Shown piece by piece: positions 31,279-38,156 of a DNA stretch of 40,718 nucleotides; position 1 is the stretch's first letter; each line of letters opens with the position of its first letter. This DNA comes from a virus. The stretch lies in the IMG/VR virus record IMGVR_UViG_3300045885_000294, positions 1 through 40,718 of that record. One strand, written 5' to 3'. A program made the translations under genes and the position numbers. The notes below the pieces were generated by a model that saw only the letters and a program-made list of their open reading frames with translations, made no database searches and had not been told where the DNA came from.

Positions 31279-31579
31279 GACGCTCACGCACCCGGTCCTC
31301 TCCGAACGAGAGTTTCAAGAGCAGGTCATGCAGCTCGCAAAGCTAACCGGCTGGGCCTGTTATCACACCTGGCTCTCGGTGCGTTCGACGGCCGGTTTCC
31401 CAGACCTGGTCCTCGTCCGGCCGCCACGCGTTTTGTTCGTCGAGCTGAAGACTGAAGGAGGAAAGGTCACGACGGCGCAGCGAGATTGGATGTTGAACCT
31501 TGGCGCCTGTCCCGGCGTCGAGGTCAAGCTATGGTGGCCGTCGGACTGGAATGACGTCGAGGAGACGCTGAAGCGATGA
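31271..31579 (+). CDS. VRR-NUC-type PD-(D/E)XK nuclease
   Basis: 102 residues, ATG inside the tail of the preceding gene. Core motif is complete: a helix with E (EREFQEQVMQLAKLTGW), then STAGFPDLVLVRPPRVLFVELKTE (PD...E-x-K) and a Q-containing helix (TTAQRDWMLNL). Single-domain VRR-NUC proteins in phages cut structured DNA such as Holliday junctions. Overlaps the next ATG (ATGA). Confidence 0.85.
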   Translation: MPKTLTHPVLSEREFQEQVMQLAKLTGWACYHTWLSVRSTAGFPDLVLVRPPRVLFVELKTEGGKVTTAQRDWMLNLGACPGVEVKLWWPSDWNDVEETLKR

Positions 31580-31860
31580 CGCACCTGACGCGGGCCGGAT
31601 TGGAGCGGGAGCTAGAGCTTCAGCGGGAGGATCTCTATCGGGTAGCCGCGCTCTTTCGCAAGGGCGACAAGCCCCTCCAGTCCTTGCGCCTACGCATCCG
31701 TCGCTACGGAGCCGCCTGCCGTGCGCTGGGCGAGTACGACGGGCGGGAGCAGGCGGGCAGCGACCGGGCCGACGCCATCCACGCCGCCTACGCGCTGGGC
31801 TTCGAGAAGGGCAAGGCTGTGGGGCGAGAGGAAGAGGAGCAGGAGGGCGGGCGCGGATGA
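31576..31860 (+). CDS. Hypothetical protein
   Basis: 94 residues, ATG overlapping the nuclease stop. Highly charged and helical, beginning with TRAGLERELELQREDLYRVAALFRKGD, ending with a Glu-rich tail. The TGA overlaps the next ATG, so it belongs to the operon. No known domain. Confidence 0.55.
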   Translation: MTHLTRAGLERELELQREDLYRVAALFRKGDKPLQSLRLRIRRYGAACRALGEYDGREQAGSDRADAIHAAYALGFEKGKAVGREEEEQEGGRG

Positions 31861-32156
31861 GCAACTACCCGTGGACGCCCGGCCCTTGGGTTGCTGATCG
31901 CCCCGAGGTCTGCGGGCCAGAATCAGACTTCGGCGTCTGGACAGAGGACGCAGGGCCGATCTGCTACGTGGGCGATCCCTACGAACGCGGAGATAATAAC
32001 CCGGTCGAAAACATGCGCCTGATCGCCGCCGCCCCCGACCTGTATGCGGCCCTCGACGCTCTGCTCGGCTGCGACAGCGTATGCGACTTCCACCGGCAAC
32101 TTGCCACCGCCGCCATGCGCAAGGCCATCGACCCCGACGAGGCCCCCGCACCGTGA
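31857..32156 (+). CDS. Conserved phage hypothetical protein (TPGPW...LIAAAPDL type)
   Basis: 99 residues. Carries two hallmarks of a widespread but uncharacterised phage/bacterial group: a front YPWTPGPWVADR and NMRLIAAAPDLYAALDALL in the middle. These proteins are found in early or accessory phage regions; function is not known to me. Its stop overlaps the next GTG. Confidence 0.7.
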   Translation: MSNYPWTPGPWVADRPEVCGPESDFGVWTEDAGPICYVGDPYERGDNNPVENMRLIAAAPDLYAALDALLGCDSVCDFHRQLATAAMRKAIDPDEAPAP

Positions 32157-32518
32157 GCGAGCCGCGCGAGGTAATGACGCTGCCCCAGGTCTGCGAGTAC
32201 CTGGCCATCTCGCCAAAGACTTGCCGCGCCTGGATGGCTGACGAAGGGCTGCCGTCCTTCACCGTCGGCTCGCTCCGCCGCTTCCTTAAGGCCGCCCTCG
32301 ACGAATGGCTTGCTGAGCGCCAGCGAATCGCCAAACTAGCCACAGAGGTGGAACCATGCGAGTCGTCAGGAACCGCTACGGCGGCTGGGACGCCATCGAG
32401 GAGGCCCCTGGCCGTGGTCAGCGCCGGCGAATCGTCCGCTCTGGCCGCACCCAGCGCGAGGCCAAAGAGCGACTCCGCGAAGCCGTGGGAGTCCCGCTGG
32501 GAAGCGGCACGCCGCTAG
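32153..32518 (+). CDS. HTH (MerR/excisionase-like) protein overlapping the integrase
   Basis: 121 residues in full. Residues 8-50 (VMTLPQVCEYLAISPKTCRAWMADEGLPSFTVGSLRRF) are a winged-helix excisionase-like motif as in small recombination directionality factors. From 32356 it overlaps the integrase in another frame for 163 bases, where its sequence becomes low-complexity; a shorter functional part seems likely. Directly before an integrase, it is a good candidate for a directionality factor. Confidence 0.65.
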   Translation: MSEPREVMTLPQVCEYLAISPKTCRAWMADEGLPSFTVGSLRRFLKAALDEWLAERQRIAKLATEVEPCESSGTATAAGTPSRRPLAVVSAGESSALAAPSARPKSDSAKPWESRWEAARR

Positions 32519-33432
32519 CCGACTACCTGCGCGAGTGGCTGCGCAGCAAGGAGCGCGCCCTGGCGCCGGGCACTTTCCGCAGCTACGAGCAGAAGCTCCG
32601 CACGGGTATCGTCCCGGTGCTCGGCGACGTCCGGCTGCGCGACCTCTCGGCGCCCATGATCGAGGAAGCCCTGGCCTTGATGCCGCAGAGTCAGCGCACG
32701 ATCCACAGCACGAAGGCGGTCCTCTCCACGGCCCTGCGCGCGGCGGTCAAGAAGAAGCTGATCGCCTCGAATCCCTGCGATGGCGTGGAGGGAGTCGTCC
32801 GCGGGCCACGGCCCGAGATTGTCTACCTAACGCTTGACCAGGCAGCAGCGCTCCTCGAGACCTGCGAGGCACGAGATGACGCTTACGGCGACCTGGTGGC
32901 GCTCGCCCTGCTCACGGGCATGCGCAAGGGCGAACTGCTAGGGCTGCGCTGGGGCGACGTCCGCCCTGCCGCGCTGCTTATCCAGCGCTCGCGCGTAGAT
33001 GCGCCGGGCGGACTCCTCGAGAAAGCGCCGAAGTCGAAGGCCGGCGTCCGTGCTGTACCGCTAGGTCCTGCAGGAAAAGCGACTCTCGCCCGCGCTCGAG
33101 CCCGCCTGGTAGCCGCGCCGCTGCCCACGGCCTACGTGTTCGACCTGCACTCCACGCAGCTCCAGAAGCACTTCAAGCGCATCCTCAGGCAGGCAGGACT
33201 TCCCTCCGTTCGCCTCCACGATCTGCGCCACACAGCCGCCACGCAGCTCGGCGCCGTAACCGACATCAAGACGATCCAAACGCACCTCGGGCACAGCTCG
33301 ATCGGCGTGACGGGCGACATGTACATGCACGCCGTGACCGCCCACGCGGTCGCCGCGGTGGAGGCTTACGAGGCGCTCCTGCAGGAATTCCGGCATGGCG
33401 GCGGCATGGCGAACGCCGCAGACATAGGCTAA
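32356..33432 (+). CDS. int: Tyrosine recombinase integrase
   Basis: 358 residues. N-terminal arm-binding region (RYGGWDAIEEAP...), core-binding helices at 55-150, and a catalytic domain with TGMRKGELLGLRW (first Arg), a Lys around KAPKSKAGVR, HDLRHTAA (His-x-x-Arg), LGHSSIGVTGDMYMH (His and Tyr nucleophile). All catalytic residues are present. The gene lies just before attP, as usual, so the phage is temperate and integrates by site-specific recombination. Confidence 0.92.
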   Translation: MRVVRNRYGGWDAIEEAPGRGQRRRIVRSGRTQREAKERLREAVGVPLGSGTPLADYLREWLRSKERALAPGTFRSYEQKLRTGIVPVLGDVRLRDLSAPMIEEALALMPQSQRTIHSTKAVLSTALRAAVKKKLIASNPCDGVEGVVRGPRPEIVYLTLDQAAALLETCEARDDAYGDLVALALLTGMRKGELLGLRWGDVRPAALLIQRSRVDAPGGLLEKAPKSKAGVRAVPLGPAGKATLARARARLVAAPLPTAYVFDLHSTQLQKHFKRILRQAGLPSVRLHDLRHTAATQLGAVTDIKTIQTHLGHSSIGVTGDMYMHAVTAHAVAAVEAYEALLQEFRHGGGMANAADIG

Positions 33433-33467
33433 TCTCGTGAATCTGAATCTGAGGCGCCAGCTGCGAA

Positions 33468-33500
33468 TGGTGGGCGGTGGGGGACTCGAACCCGCGAGAG
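33468..33500. other. attP: attP core: 3' end of a host tRNA gene
   Basis: The minus strand reads CGCGGGTTCGAGTCCCCC then ACCGCCC-A-CCA, the T-arm, acceptor 3' strand, discriminator and CCA of a tRNA, but no matching 5' part exists. Integrases commonly target tRNA 3' ends, leaving the gene intact. Its position 35 bases after int supports attP. A small GAATCT direct repeat at about 33440-33451 may be an integrase arm site. Expected tRNA 5' acceptor strand is GGGCGGT. Confidence 0.72.
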
Positions 33501-33580
33501 CCCTATCTGCCCGCTATTGCCCGAATCTACTACACCCGGCAAGAGCGCTCCAGAGCGGCATAGTTTCGCCGAGTTTCGGC

Positions 33581-34174
33581 ATGGGCGCGGCATGGCGGCC
33601 GCTGGCTGGTGTTGCCCTGGTGCTGGCCCTTGCTACCTGCCCGGCTGCCAACGCTGACGCGGGAGAGCCGCGCCCCACCTGGGCGACGGGCGCCGTGACC
33701 TACTACTTCAACCCGTCCGGCTACGTGGGGGATTTGACGCTCGGCGAGTTAGAGGCGGCCATTGTGGAAGGGCTGGCCGTATGGAACGACCGCGCTGCCT
33801 TCGAGCACGCCTACGGCGGGCTGACCGACGCGCCCGCCGACACCCACGACGGCGTGAACGTGATCGCCTTCGGCGAAGTGGGGAACATCGCGGGCGCCCG
33901 CTCTCGCGAGGCGGACGGCTGGATAACCGAGACGGACATCACTCTGCGGGCGAACATCCCCTTCAGCATCGGCGGCTGGTACGACCTTGCCTTCGTGGTC
34001 GCTCACGAAGCGGGCCACGGCCTCGGGCTGAGCCACACGGACACGTACCCCTGCGACACTCGCGAGGACCGCGCCGTCATGTGTGAGGGCTACGCCTTTG
34101 ACCCGGAGTGGGCCATTCACCCTGACGACGTCAGGCGCTTGCGCGACCTGTACCTGCCGGAGTTCGCCAGATGA
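33581..34174 (+). CDS. Secreted matrixin-like zinc metalloprotease (cargo gene)
   Basis: 197 residues from ATG 33581. A signal peptide (about residues 5-26) is followed by VTYYFNPSGYV and a helix. The zinc motif HEAGHGLGLSH (HExxHxxGxxH) lies in FVVAHEAGHGLGLSHTDTYP, and a Met-turn-like VMCEGY follows. This is the metzincin/matrixin arrangement. Placed immediately beyond attP, it is a typical site for lysogenic cargo that would be expressed from the prophage. It probably cleaves extracellular proteins; substrate unknown. Confidence 0.82.
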   Translation: MGAAWRPLAGVALVLALATCPAANADAGEPRPTWATGAVTYYFNPSGYVGDLTLGELEAAIVEGLAVWNDRAAFEHAYGGLTDAPADTHDGVNVIAFGEVGNIAGARSREADGWITETDITLRANIPFSIGGWYDLAFVVAHEAGHGLGLSHTDTYPCDTREDRAVMCEGYAFDPEWAIHPDDVRRLRDLYLPEFAR

Positions 34175-34217
34175 ACGCGCCTTCCTACAGCCTGGACGCG
34201 GCCGGCTAAGGTCCGGC

Positions 34218-34400
34218 ATGGCTGGCCGTCCTCGCCGCAAGGTCTACCGGCCGGACGAGGCGGCGCTCGTCCTCGGCATCAGTCGCGCCGCCGTCCTCAA
34301 ACTCCTCCACAACGGCGAGCTGCAAAGCGTTAAGGTCGGCCGCACGCGGCTCATCCCCGAGGCCAGCCTGCGCGCGCTCATCGCCAGGCTTGCCAGCTAA
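34218..34400 (+). CDS. Excisionase/MerR-like HTH protein
   Basis: 60 residues, ATG 34218 chosen because the upstream part of the frame lies in the metalloprotease end. Sequence RKVYRPDEAALVLGISRAAVLKLLHNGELQSVKVGRTRLIPEASLRALI is a winged-helix HTH of the 'helix_turn_helix_17'/Xis kind. It could be an alternative excisionase or a regulator of the cargo or packaging genes. Confidence 0.75.
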   Translation: MAGRPRRKVYRPDEAALVLGISRAAVLKLLHNGELQSVKVGRTRLIPEASLRALIARLAS

Positions 34401-34439
34401 ACGCGACCCTCTCGTTACGGCCAGCGGAAAATCCCTATC

Positions 34440-34498
34440 TATACGCGCACGCGTAATGTAACGACTCCTCGCGCGCGCGCGCGTTGCGTGCGTGTATA
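34440..34498. repeat. Long stem-loop with alternating purine-pyrimidine tracts
   Basis: TATACGCGCACGC (34440-34452) pairs with GCGTGCGTGTATA (34486-34498), 13 pairs with one G-T wobble, around a 33-base loop containing an alternating GC tract (34470-34484). It is the only sizeable structured gap before the packaging genes, so a cos or pac element or a regulatory hairpin is possible. Alternating CG/TA DNA can adopt Z-form. Confidence 0.6.
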
Positions 34499-34505
34499 TA
34501 TAGGA

Positions 34506-34871
34506 ATGCCGCAAGCTCCCTCGCGCCCATGCTCTAACGCCAGCTGTCCCAACCTACAGCCCTGCCCGGTCCACAAGCGTTCTCGCACGCACGACAATGC
34601 CCTGGTCGGTGGCTCTGGCTGGAAGTGGCAGCGCACCCGCGAGCGCATCCTTGCCCGCGACAACTACTGGTGCCGCTGCCTGCACCGCTTTGGTTGCGCG
34701 GCCAGCTGCTCGGGCGTCGCCACGCAGGTCGACCACATCGTCGAGCTCGCCGACGGCGGCGTCACCGCGGACGAAAACCTATGCTCTATGTGTTATAATT
34801 GTCACCAGAAAAAGACTAACCAGAGTAGGCGGATGCGTAGTGGCAGTCCCGATCAAGATCGAGGCCGGTGA
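34506..34871 (+). CDS. Terminase-adjacent HNH endonuclease with recoded 3' end
   Basis: 121 residues from ATG 34506. HNH signature: [48 protein letters not shown]. Proteins of this type lie beside terminase genes and assist DNA packaging and cos/pac cleavage. Its last codons from about 34780 become AT-rich, and the tail continues as [13 protein letters not shown]..., overlapping the inserted endonuclease. The original ending (CLQCHQVKTNAARV...) is orphaned at 35461-35529. The core zinc/HNH residues are retained, so it should be active. Confidence 0.85.
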   Translation: MPQAPSRPCSNASCPNLQPCPVHKRSRTHDNALVGGSGWKWQRTRERILARDNYWCRCLHRFGCAASCSGVATQVDHIVELADGGVTADENLCSMCYNCHQKKTNQSRRMRSGSPDQDRGR

Positions 34872-35460
34872 TAGGTTTGGGCGGTGGGTAATTACGGAAG
34901 GGCGGGAGAACCCGAAGAGCCGCGCGATTCGAGCTCGGTGCGACTGCGGAACTGAGAAGACCGTCGATCTACACCATCTCCGTTACGGAAAGTCGCAGTC
35001 GTGTGGCTGCCTCGCAGTTGAACTCGCATCTGCTCGGGCCAAACACGGGCTCAGCCCTCACGGAGTTGGGGATCGGCGGGCTCAGGGTCATCCTCTTTAC
35101 GCGACATGGAACGGAATGAAACAGCGCTGCACTAATCCGAAAAACAATAGGTACCCTGGCTATGGAGGCCGAGGGATCGTTGTTTGCGATCGCTGGATGT
35201 CTTCTTTCGAGGCCTTCATTGCCGACATGGGCGAACGCCCTGCGGGTCAATCGTTGGATCGTATTGATAACGATGGACCGTACTCGTCGGAGAATTGCAG
35301 ATGGGCGAGCAAGTCTGAACAGTCTCGGAATCGACGGTACTCCGATGGCCGATTAGGTCCCTGCCGTGCCTGCGGGCGTGAGGATGGGAGATTTCGGCTG
35401 AATCTGTGCGGCTCTTGCTACATGAAGGACTGGAAGCGCAGGCGGGCTGGCTCGGCATAG
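34840..35460 (+). CDS. HNH/AP2-like homing endonuclease inserted in the HNH gene
   Basis: 206 residues from GTG 34840 (the start is set by the insertion; no strong ribosome site). Zinc segment with CDCG and SCGCL at residues 34-61; a catalytic region like phage HNH/AP2 proteins: [65 protein letters not shown]; and a C-terminal zinc finger CRACGRED...[10 protein letters not shown]. The gene overlaps the host HNH 3' end by 32 bases. Its TAG is immediately followed by the displaced original host end. AT-richer than neighbours, so acquired. Confidence 0.85.
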   Translation: MAVPIKIEAGDRFGRWVITEGRENPKSRAIRARCDCGTEKTVDLHHLRYGKSQSCGCLAVELASARAKHGLSPHGVGDRRAQGHPLYATWNGMKQRCTNPKNNRYPGYGGRGIVVCDRWMSSFEAFIADMGERPAGQSLDRIDNDGPYSSENCRWASKSEQSRNRRYSDGRLGPCRACGREDGRFRLNLCGSCYMKDWKRRRAGSA

Positions 35461-35529
35461 ATCTGCTTACAATGCCACCAGGTAAAGACGAACGCGGCGC
35501 GCGTAAGACGAGGACGAGCGAGACGGTGA
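35461..35529 (+). pseudogene. Displaced original 3' end of the HNH gene
   Basis: Starting right after the inserted gene's stop, the frame ATC TGC TTA CAA TGC CAC CAG reads ICLQCHQVKTN then AARVRRGRARR and TGA 35527-35529. The CxxCHQxKTN motif equals the ending of the HNH gene at 34795-34820 ([10 protein letters not shown]). It has no start and carries the junction sequence to the next gene (GTG 35526). Confidence 0.85.
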
Positions 35530-35831
35530 GCGTTGCTGTATGTCCGAACTGTAAACAGCCACGATGGCGTCAGGATCGGGAACCGGATCAATGCCCCTCG
35601 TGCCGCGATCAGCTTGCTAATCCTGGTCGCTCCTGGCAGGAGATAGAGCAGTCGTGGCACCTGTCCCGACTTCAGGAAAGTCGGGTCTCACGACATGCGC
35701 CCAAGCCTGAACGTGATGCGGAACTCATCAGACTTCGGGCCACGGGTCTGACGTACGCGCAGCTTGGGAGGCAGTTCCAGATCTCAACGGAGAGGGCCCG
35801 GCAGATTGTGAAGCGAGGGGAGGGCCGGTGA
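35526..35831 (+). CDS. Sigma-like HTH protein with N-terminal zinc ribbon
   Basis: 101 residues from GTG 35526, which overlaps the orphaned HNH stop (GTGA); ATG 35472 would extend it into the displaced tail. The front CPNCKQPRWRQDREPDQCPSC is a zinc ribbon, and the end (DAELIRLRATGLTYAQLGRQFQISTERARQIV) is an HTH resembling sigma region 4. Located before small terminase, it may regulate late genes or bind the packaging site. Confidence 0.7.
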   Translation: MSVAVCPNCKQPRWRQDREPDQCPSCRDQLANPGRSWQEIEQSWHLSRLQESRVSRHAPKPERDAELIRLRATGLTYAQLGRQFQISTERARQIVKRGEGR

Positions 35832-35900
35832 AAATCTCTGGAACCGTGAGTGCCCTGGAGGCGCTGCCAACCAGATTTTTGCGCCTACGGGTTTCGAGTG

Positions 35901-36338
35901 ATGGGCGTTAGAGGTCCTGCACCTAAAGACCCTACCGTGAGGCAGCGAACCAATCGCGTGTCCACCAGGGCAGACCTACCCGCTGCGGGGAGTGGACTGA
36001 GAGTGCCCCCGCTGGCGAAGGTGAAGGAGTGGCACCCGGCGACGCGGGCTTGGTGGCGTGACGTATGGCGAAGTCCGATGGCGCCGCAGTTCCTGCAGGT
36101 TGACCGGCATGCATTGCTAAGGCTGGCGCACCTGGTAGACCTGGCGCATTGGTGTCCCGGAGACGTGAAGCTCGAGGAGACTATCGCACGGATGGAGCAG
36201 CGCTTCGGGCTGACGCCGCTGGACAGGCGGCGACTGGATTGGAAGATTGACGAGCCGCCGCGGAGTGTTTCGTCTGCCAGATCACAGCGAGAGGCTGAGC
36301 GGATTGATCCTCGGGGGGTATTGCGCGCCGTCCAGTGA
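35901..36338 (+). CDS. terS: Terminase small subunit
   Basis: 145 residues from ATG 35901. Typical P27-like small-terminase features: MGVRGPAPKDPTVRQRTNR at the front, LPPLAKVKEWHPATRAWWRDVWRSPMAPQFLQVDRHAL in the middle, and a C-terminal helix with LDWKIDEPP. It recognises phage DNA and loads the large subunit. Overlaps the large terminase start by 4 bases. Confidence 0.85.
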   Translation: MGVRGPAPKDPTVRQRTNRVSTRADLPAAGSGLRVPPLAKVKEWHPATRAWWRDVWRSPMAPQFLQVDRHALLRLAHLVDLAHWCPGDVKLEETIARMEQRFGLTPLDRRRLDWKIDEPPRSVSSARSQREAERIDPRGVLRAVQ

Positions 36339-37966
36339 CCATCCTTTCCATCCCCGAAGTTGACGAGGGTTACCCGAGCCTCGGCGGTGCGGTCTGTGAC
36401 TGGATGGAGCGTAATCTCGTCTTTGGCCCGGGCGACCTTCGCGGGATGCCTGCCCGGCTCGACGACGAAAAGCGGGCGCTCATTTGGCGCTTCTATGAAA
36501 TCCAGCCCAGGGGCGCGAAGGACGCGAACGGCAAGCTGATAGAAGGTCGGCGTCGCTTTCGTCGCTGCGCGATTTCGCTCGCCAAAGGCTCTGCGAAGAC
36601 GGAGCTCGCTGCCTGGATTGCGGCCGCGGAGCTGCACTACGAAGGGCCGGTCAGGTTTGACTACTTTGACGGCCACGGGAAGCCGGTAGGTCGCGCCGTC
36701 CAGGGACCGTACGTGCCGCTCTGTGCATATACGGAGGAGCAGGCTGACGACCTCGCGTATTCAGCCCTGAAGACGATCCTCGAACTGTCACCGATCGCCA
36801 ACGACTTTGACATCGGCCTCGAGCGCATCATGCGGCGGAGTGGAGACGGCAAGGCGGTAGCGCTGGCCGGGGCTCCAAGCGCCCGTGACGGCGCGCTGAC
36901 CACATTCGAGCACTTCGACGAAACCTGGCACTGGTCGCTGCCACGGCTGCAGCGCGCCCACGTCACGATGCTGGCGAACCTGCCCAAGCGCCTACTGGCT
37001 GACCCGTGGGCGCTGGAAACCAGCACTATCTACGTGCCCGGTGAGGATTCGGTCGCCGAGCGGACGGCCGCCTACGCAAAGGAAGTCAACGAGGGGAAGA
37101 TCAGCGACCCGCGCTTGTTCTACTTCCACCGGCAGGCGAGTGATGGTTACGACCTGAACGACGCCGCGCAGCTACGGGCTGCCGTCACTGAGGCGGCCGG
37201 GCCGACGGCGCCCTGGCGGGATATCGAGGGGATCTGTGACCAGTGGCAGGACCCGGGCGCGGATCGAGAGTACCTGGAGCGCGTGTATCTCAATCGCCCC
37301 GTGGCCACGGCTGCGCAGGCCTTCAACGCGACAGCATGGCAAGCCGCGGCCCGGGACTATCGCGTCGAGGAAGGCGCCCGGATCACGCTCGGCTTCGACG
37401 GCTCGATAAGCGATGACGCCACGGCATTAATAGCGACCGAGCTCGCCAGCGGGTTCCAGTGGCCGATTGGCATTTGGGAGAAGCCGCCTGGGCGTGCCGA
37501 ATGGACCGTTGACAAGGAGGGCGTCGACGCGAAGGTCCACGCGGCTTTCGACGAGTTCGAGGTTGCGCGTATGTATGCCGACCCGTCGAAGTGGGACTCC
37601 TGGATCGCTGATTGGGCTGGCGAGTTCGGGGCGAAGCGTGTCACGGCCTGGCCGACGACGCTCTATCGCAAGACGGCAACAGCGCTCAAGGCCTACGCCA
37701 ACGCTATCGATGCCGGCGAGGTCACTCACAACGGTGATGTGGCTTTCGCCCGGCACATTGGAAACGCGCAGCGAAACGTGCAGCCGTACCGGGATGACGA
37801 CGGTTCTCCACTGTGGCTGATTCAGAAGGACCGTCCCGGCAGCCCAAACAAGATTGACGCGGCAATGGCCGGGATGCTGAGCTGGCGAGCGCGGCTGGAC
37901 GCGCTGGCCGCCGGTGAGCTGACTGAGGGCGAGCTCTCATTGCCGGGCATTCTCCCTCTCTCCTGA
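36335..37966 (+). CDS. terL: Terminase large subunit (ATPase-nuclease)
   Basis: 543 residues, GTG start overlapping the small subunit stop. Walker A-like SLAKGSAKTELAAW near residue 85, a Walker B-like TTFEHFDETW region, and a C-terminal RNase H-like nuclease with GFDGSISDDATALIA and the later Asp/Glu positions (YADPSKWDSW, IDAAMAGMLSW). It pumps DNA into the prohead and cuts concatemers. The sequence suggests an HK97/phi-like large terminase; headful versus cos use cannot be read directly. Confidence 0.92.
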   Translation: MTILSIPEVDEGYPSLGGAVCDWMERNLVFGPGDLRGMPARLDDEKRALIWRFYEIQPRGAKDANGKLIEGRRRFRRCAISLAKGSAKTELAAWIAAAELHYEGPVRFDYFDGHGKPVGRAVQGPYVPLCAYTEEQADDLAYSALKTILELSPIANDFDIGLERIMRRSGDGKAVALAGAPSARDGALTTFEHFDETWHWSLPRLQRAHVTMLANLPKRLLADPWALETSTIYVPGEDSVAERTAAYAKEVNEGKISDPRLFYFHRQASDGYDLNDAAQLRAAVTEAAGPTAPWRDIEGICDQWQDPGADREYLERVYLNRPVATAAQAFNATAWQAAARDYRVEEGARITLGFDGSISDDATALIATELASGFQWPIGIWEKPPGRAEWTVDKEGVDAKVHAAFDEFEVARMYADPSKWDSWIADWAGEFGAKRVTAWPTTLYRKTATALKAYANAIDAGEVTHNGDVAFARHIGNAQRNVQPYRDDDGSPLWLIQKDRPGSPNKIDAAMAGMLSWRARLDALAAGELTEGELSLPGILPLS

Positions 37967-37996
37967 CACCTACTGTCATAGTGCTAAACTTGCGGC

Positions 37997-38155
37997 GTGG
38001 AACGGCTGAGGAAACTGAGCGGTAGCAGGGGGCCGCTGATAGCCGTCCAGGTCGCCGGCGTTGCAGCAGTCGTTGCCGGCGTCGCTTTCATCTACTGGCC
38101 GGCCGCGCTCATCGTCGGCGGCATGGGCGCCTATCTCATCGGGGAGGCGGAGTAA
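37997..38155 (+). CDS. Small membrane protein between terminase and portal
   Basis: 52 residues from GTG 37997. Two closely spaced hydrophobic segments (IAVQVAGVAAVVAGVAFIYW, PAALIVGGMGAYLI) form a helical hairpin with a basic front. Its end gives the portal's ribosome site (GGGGAGGCGGAG). A hairpin of this size can be a small holin or membrane protein, though the position is unusual for lysis genes. Confidence 0.65.
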   Translation: MERLRKLSGSRGPLIAVQVAGVAAVVAGVAFIYWPAALIVGGMGAYLIGEAE

Positions 38156-38156
38156 G

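Noticed and set aside
33468-33560. Complete tRNA gene
   Set aside because: Only the T-arm and acceptor 3' strand are present; no anticodon or D arm upstream on the minus strand.
35832-35900. Terminator-like AAAATCT...CCAGATTTTT pairing
   Set aside because: Stem is bulged, the loop is large, and it lies within a co-directional packaging operon with overlapping genes nearby.
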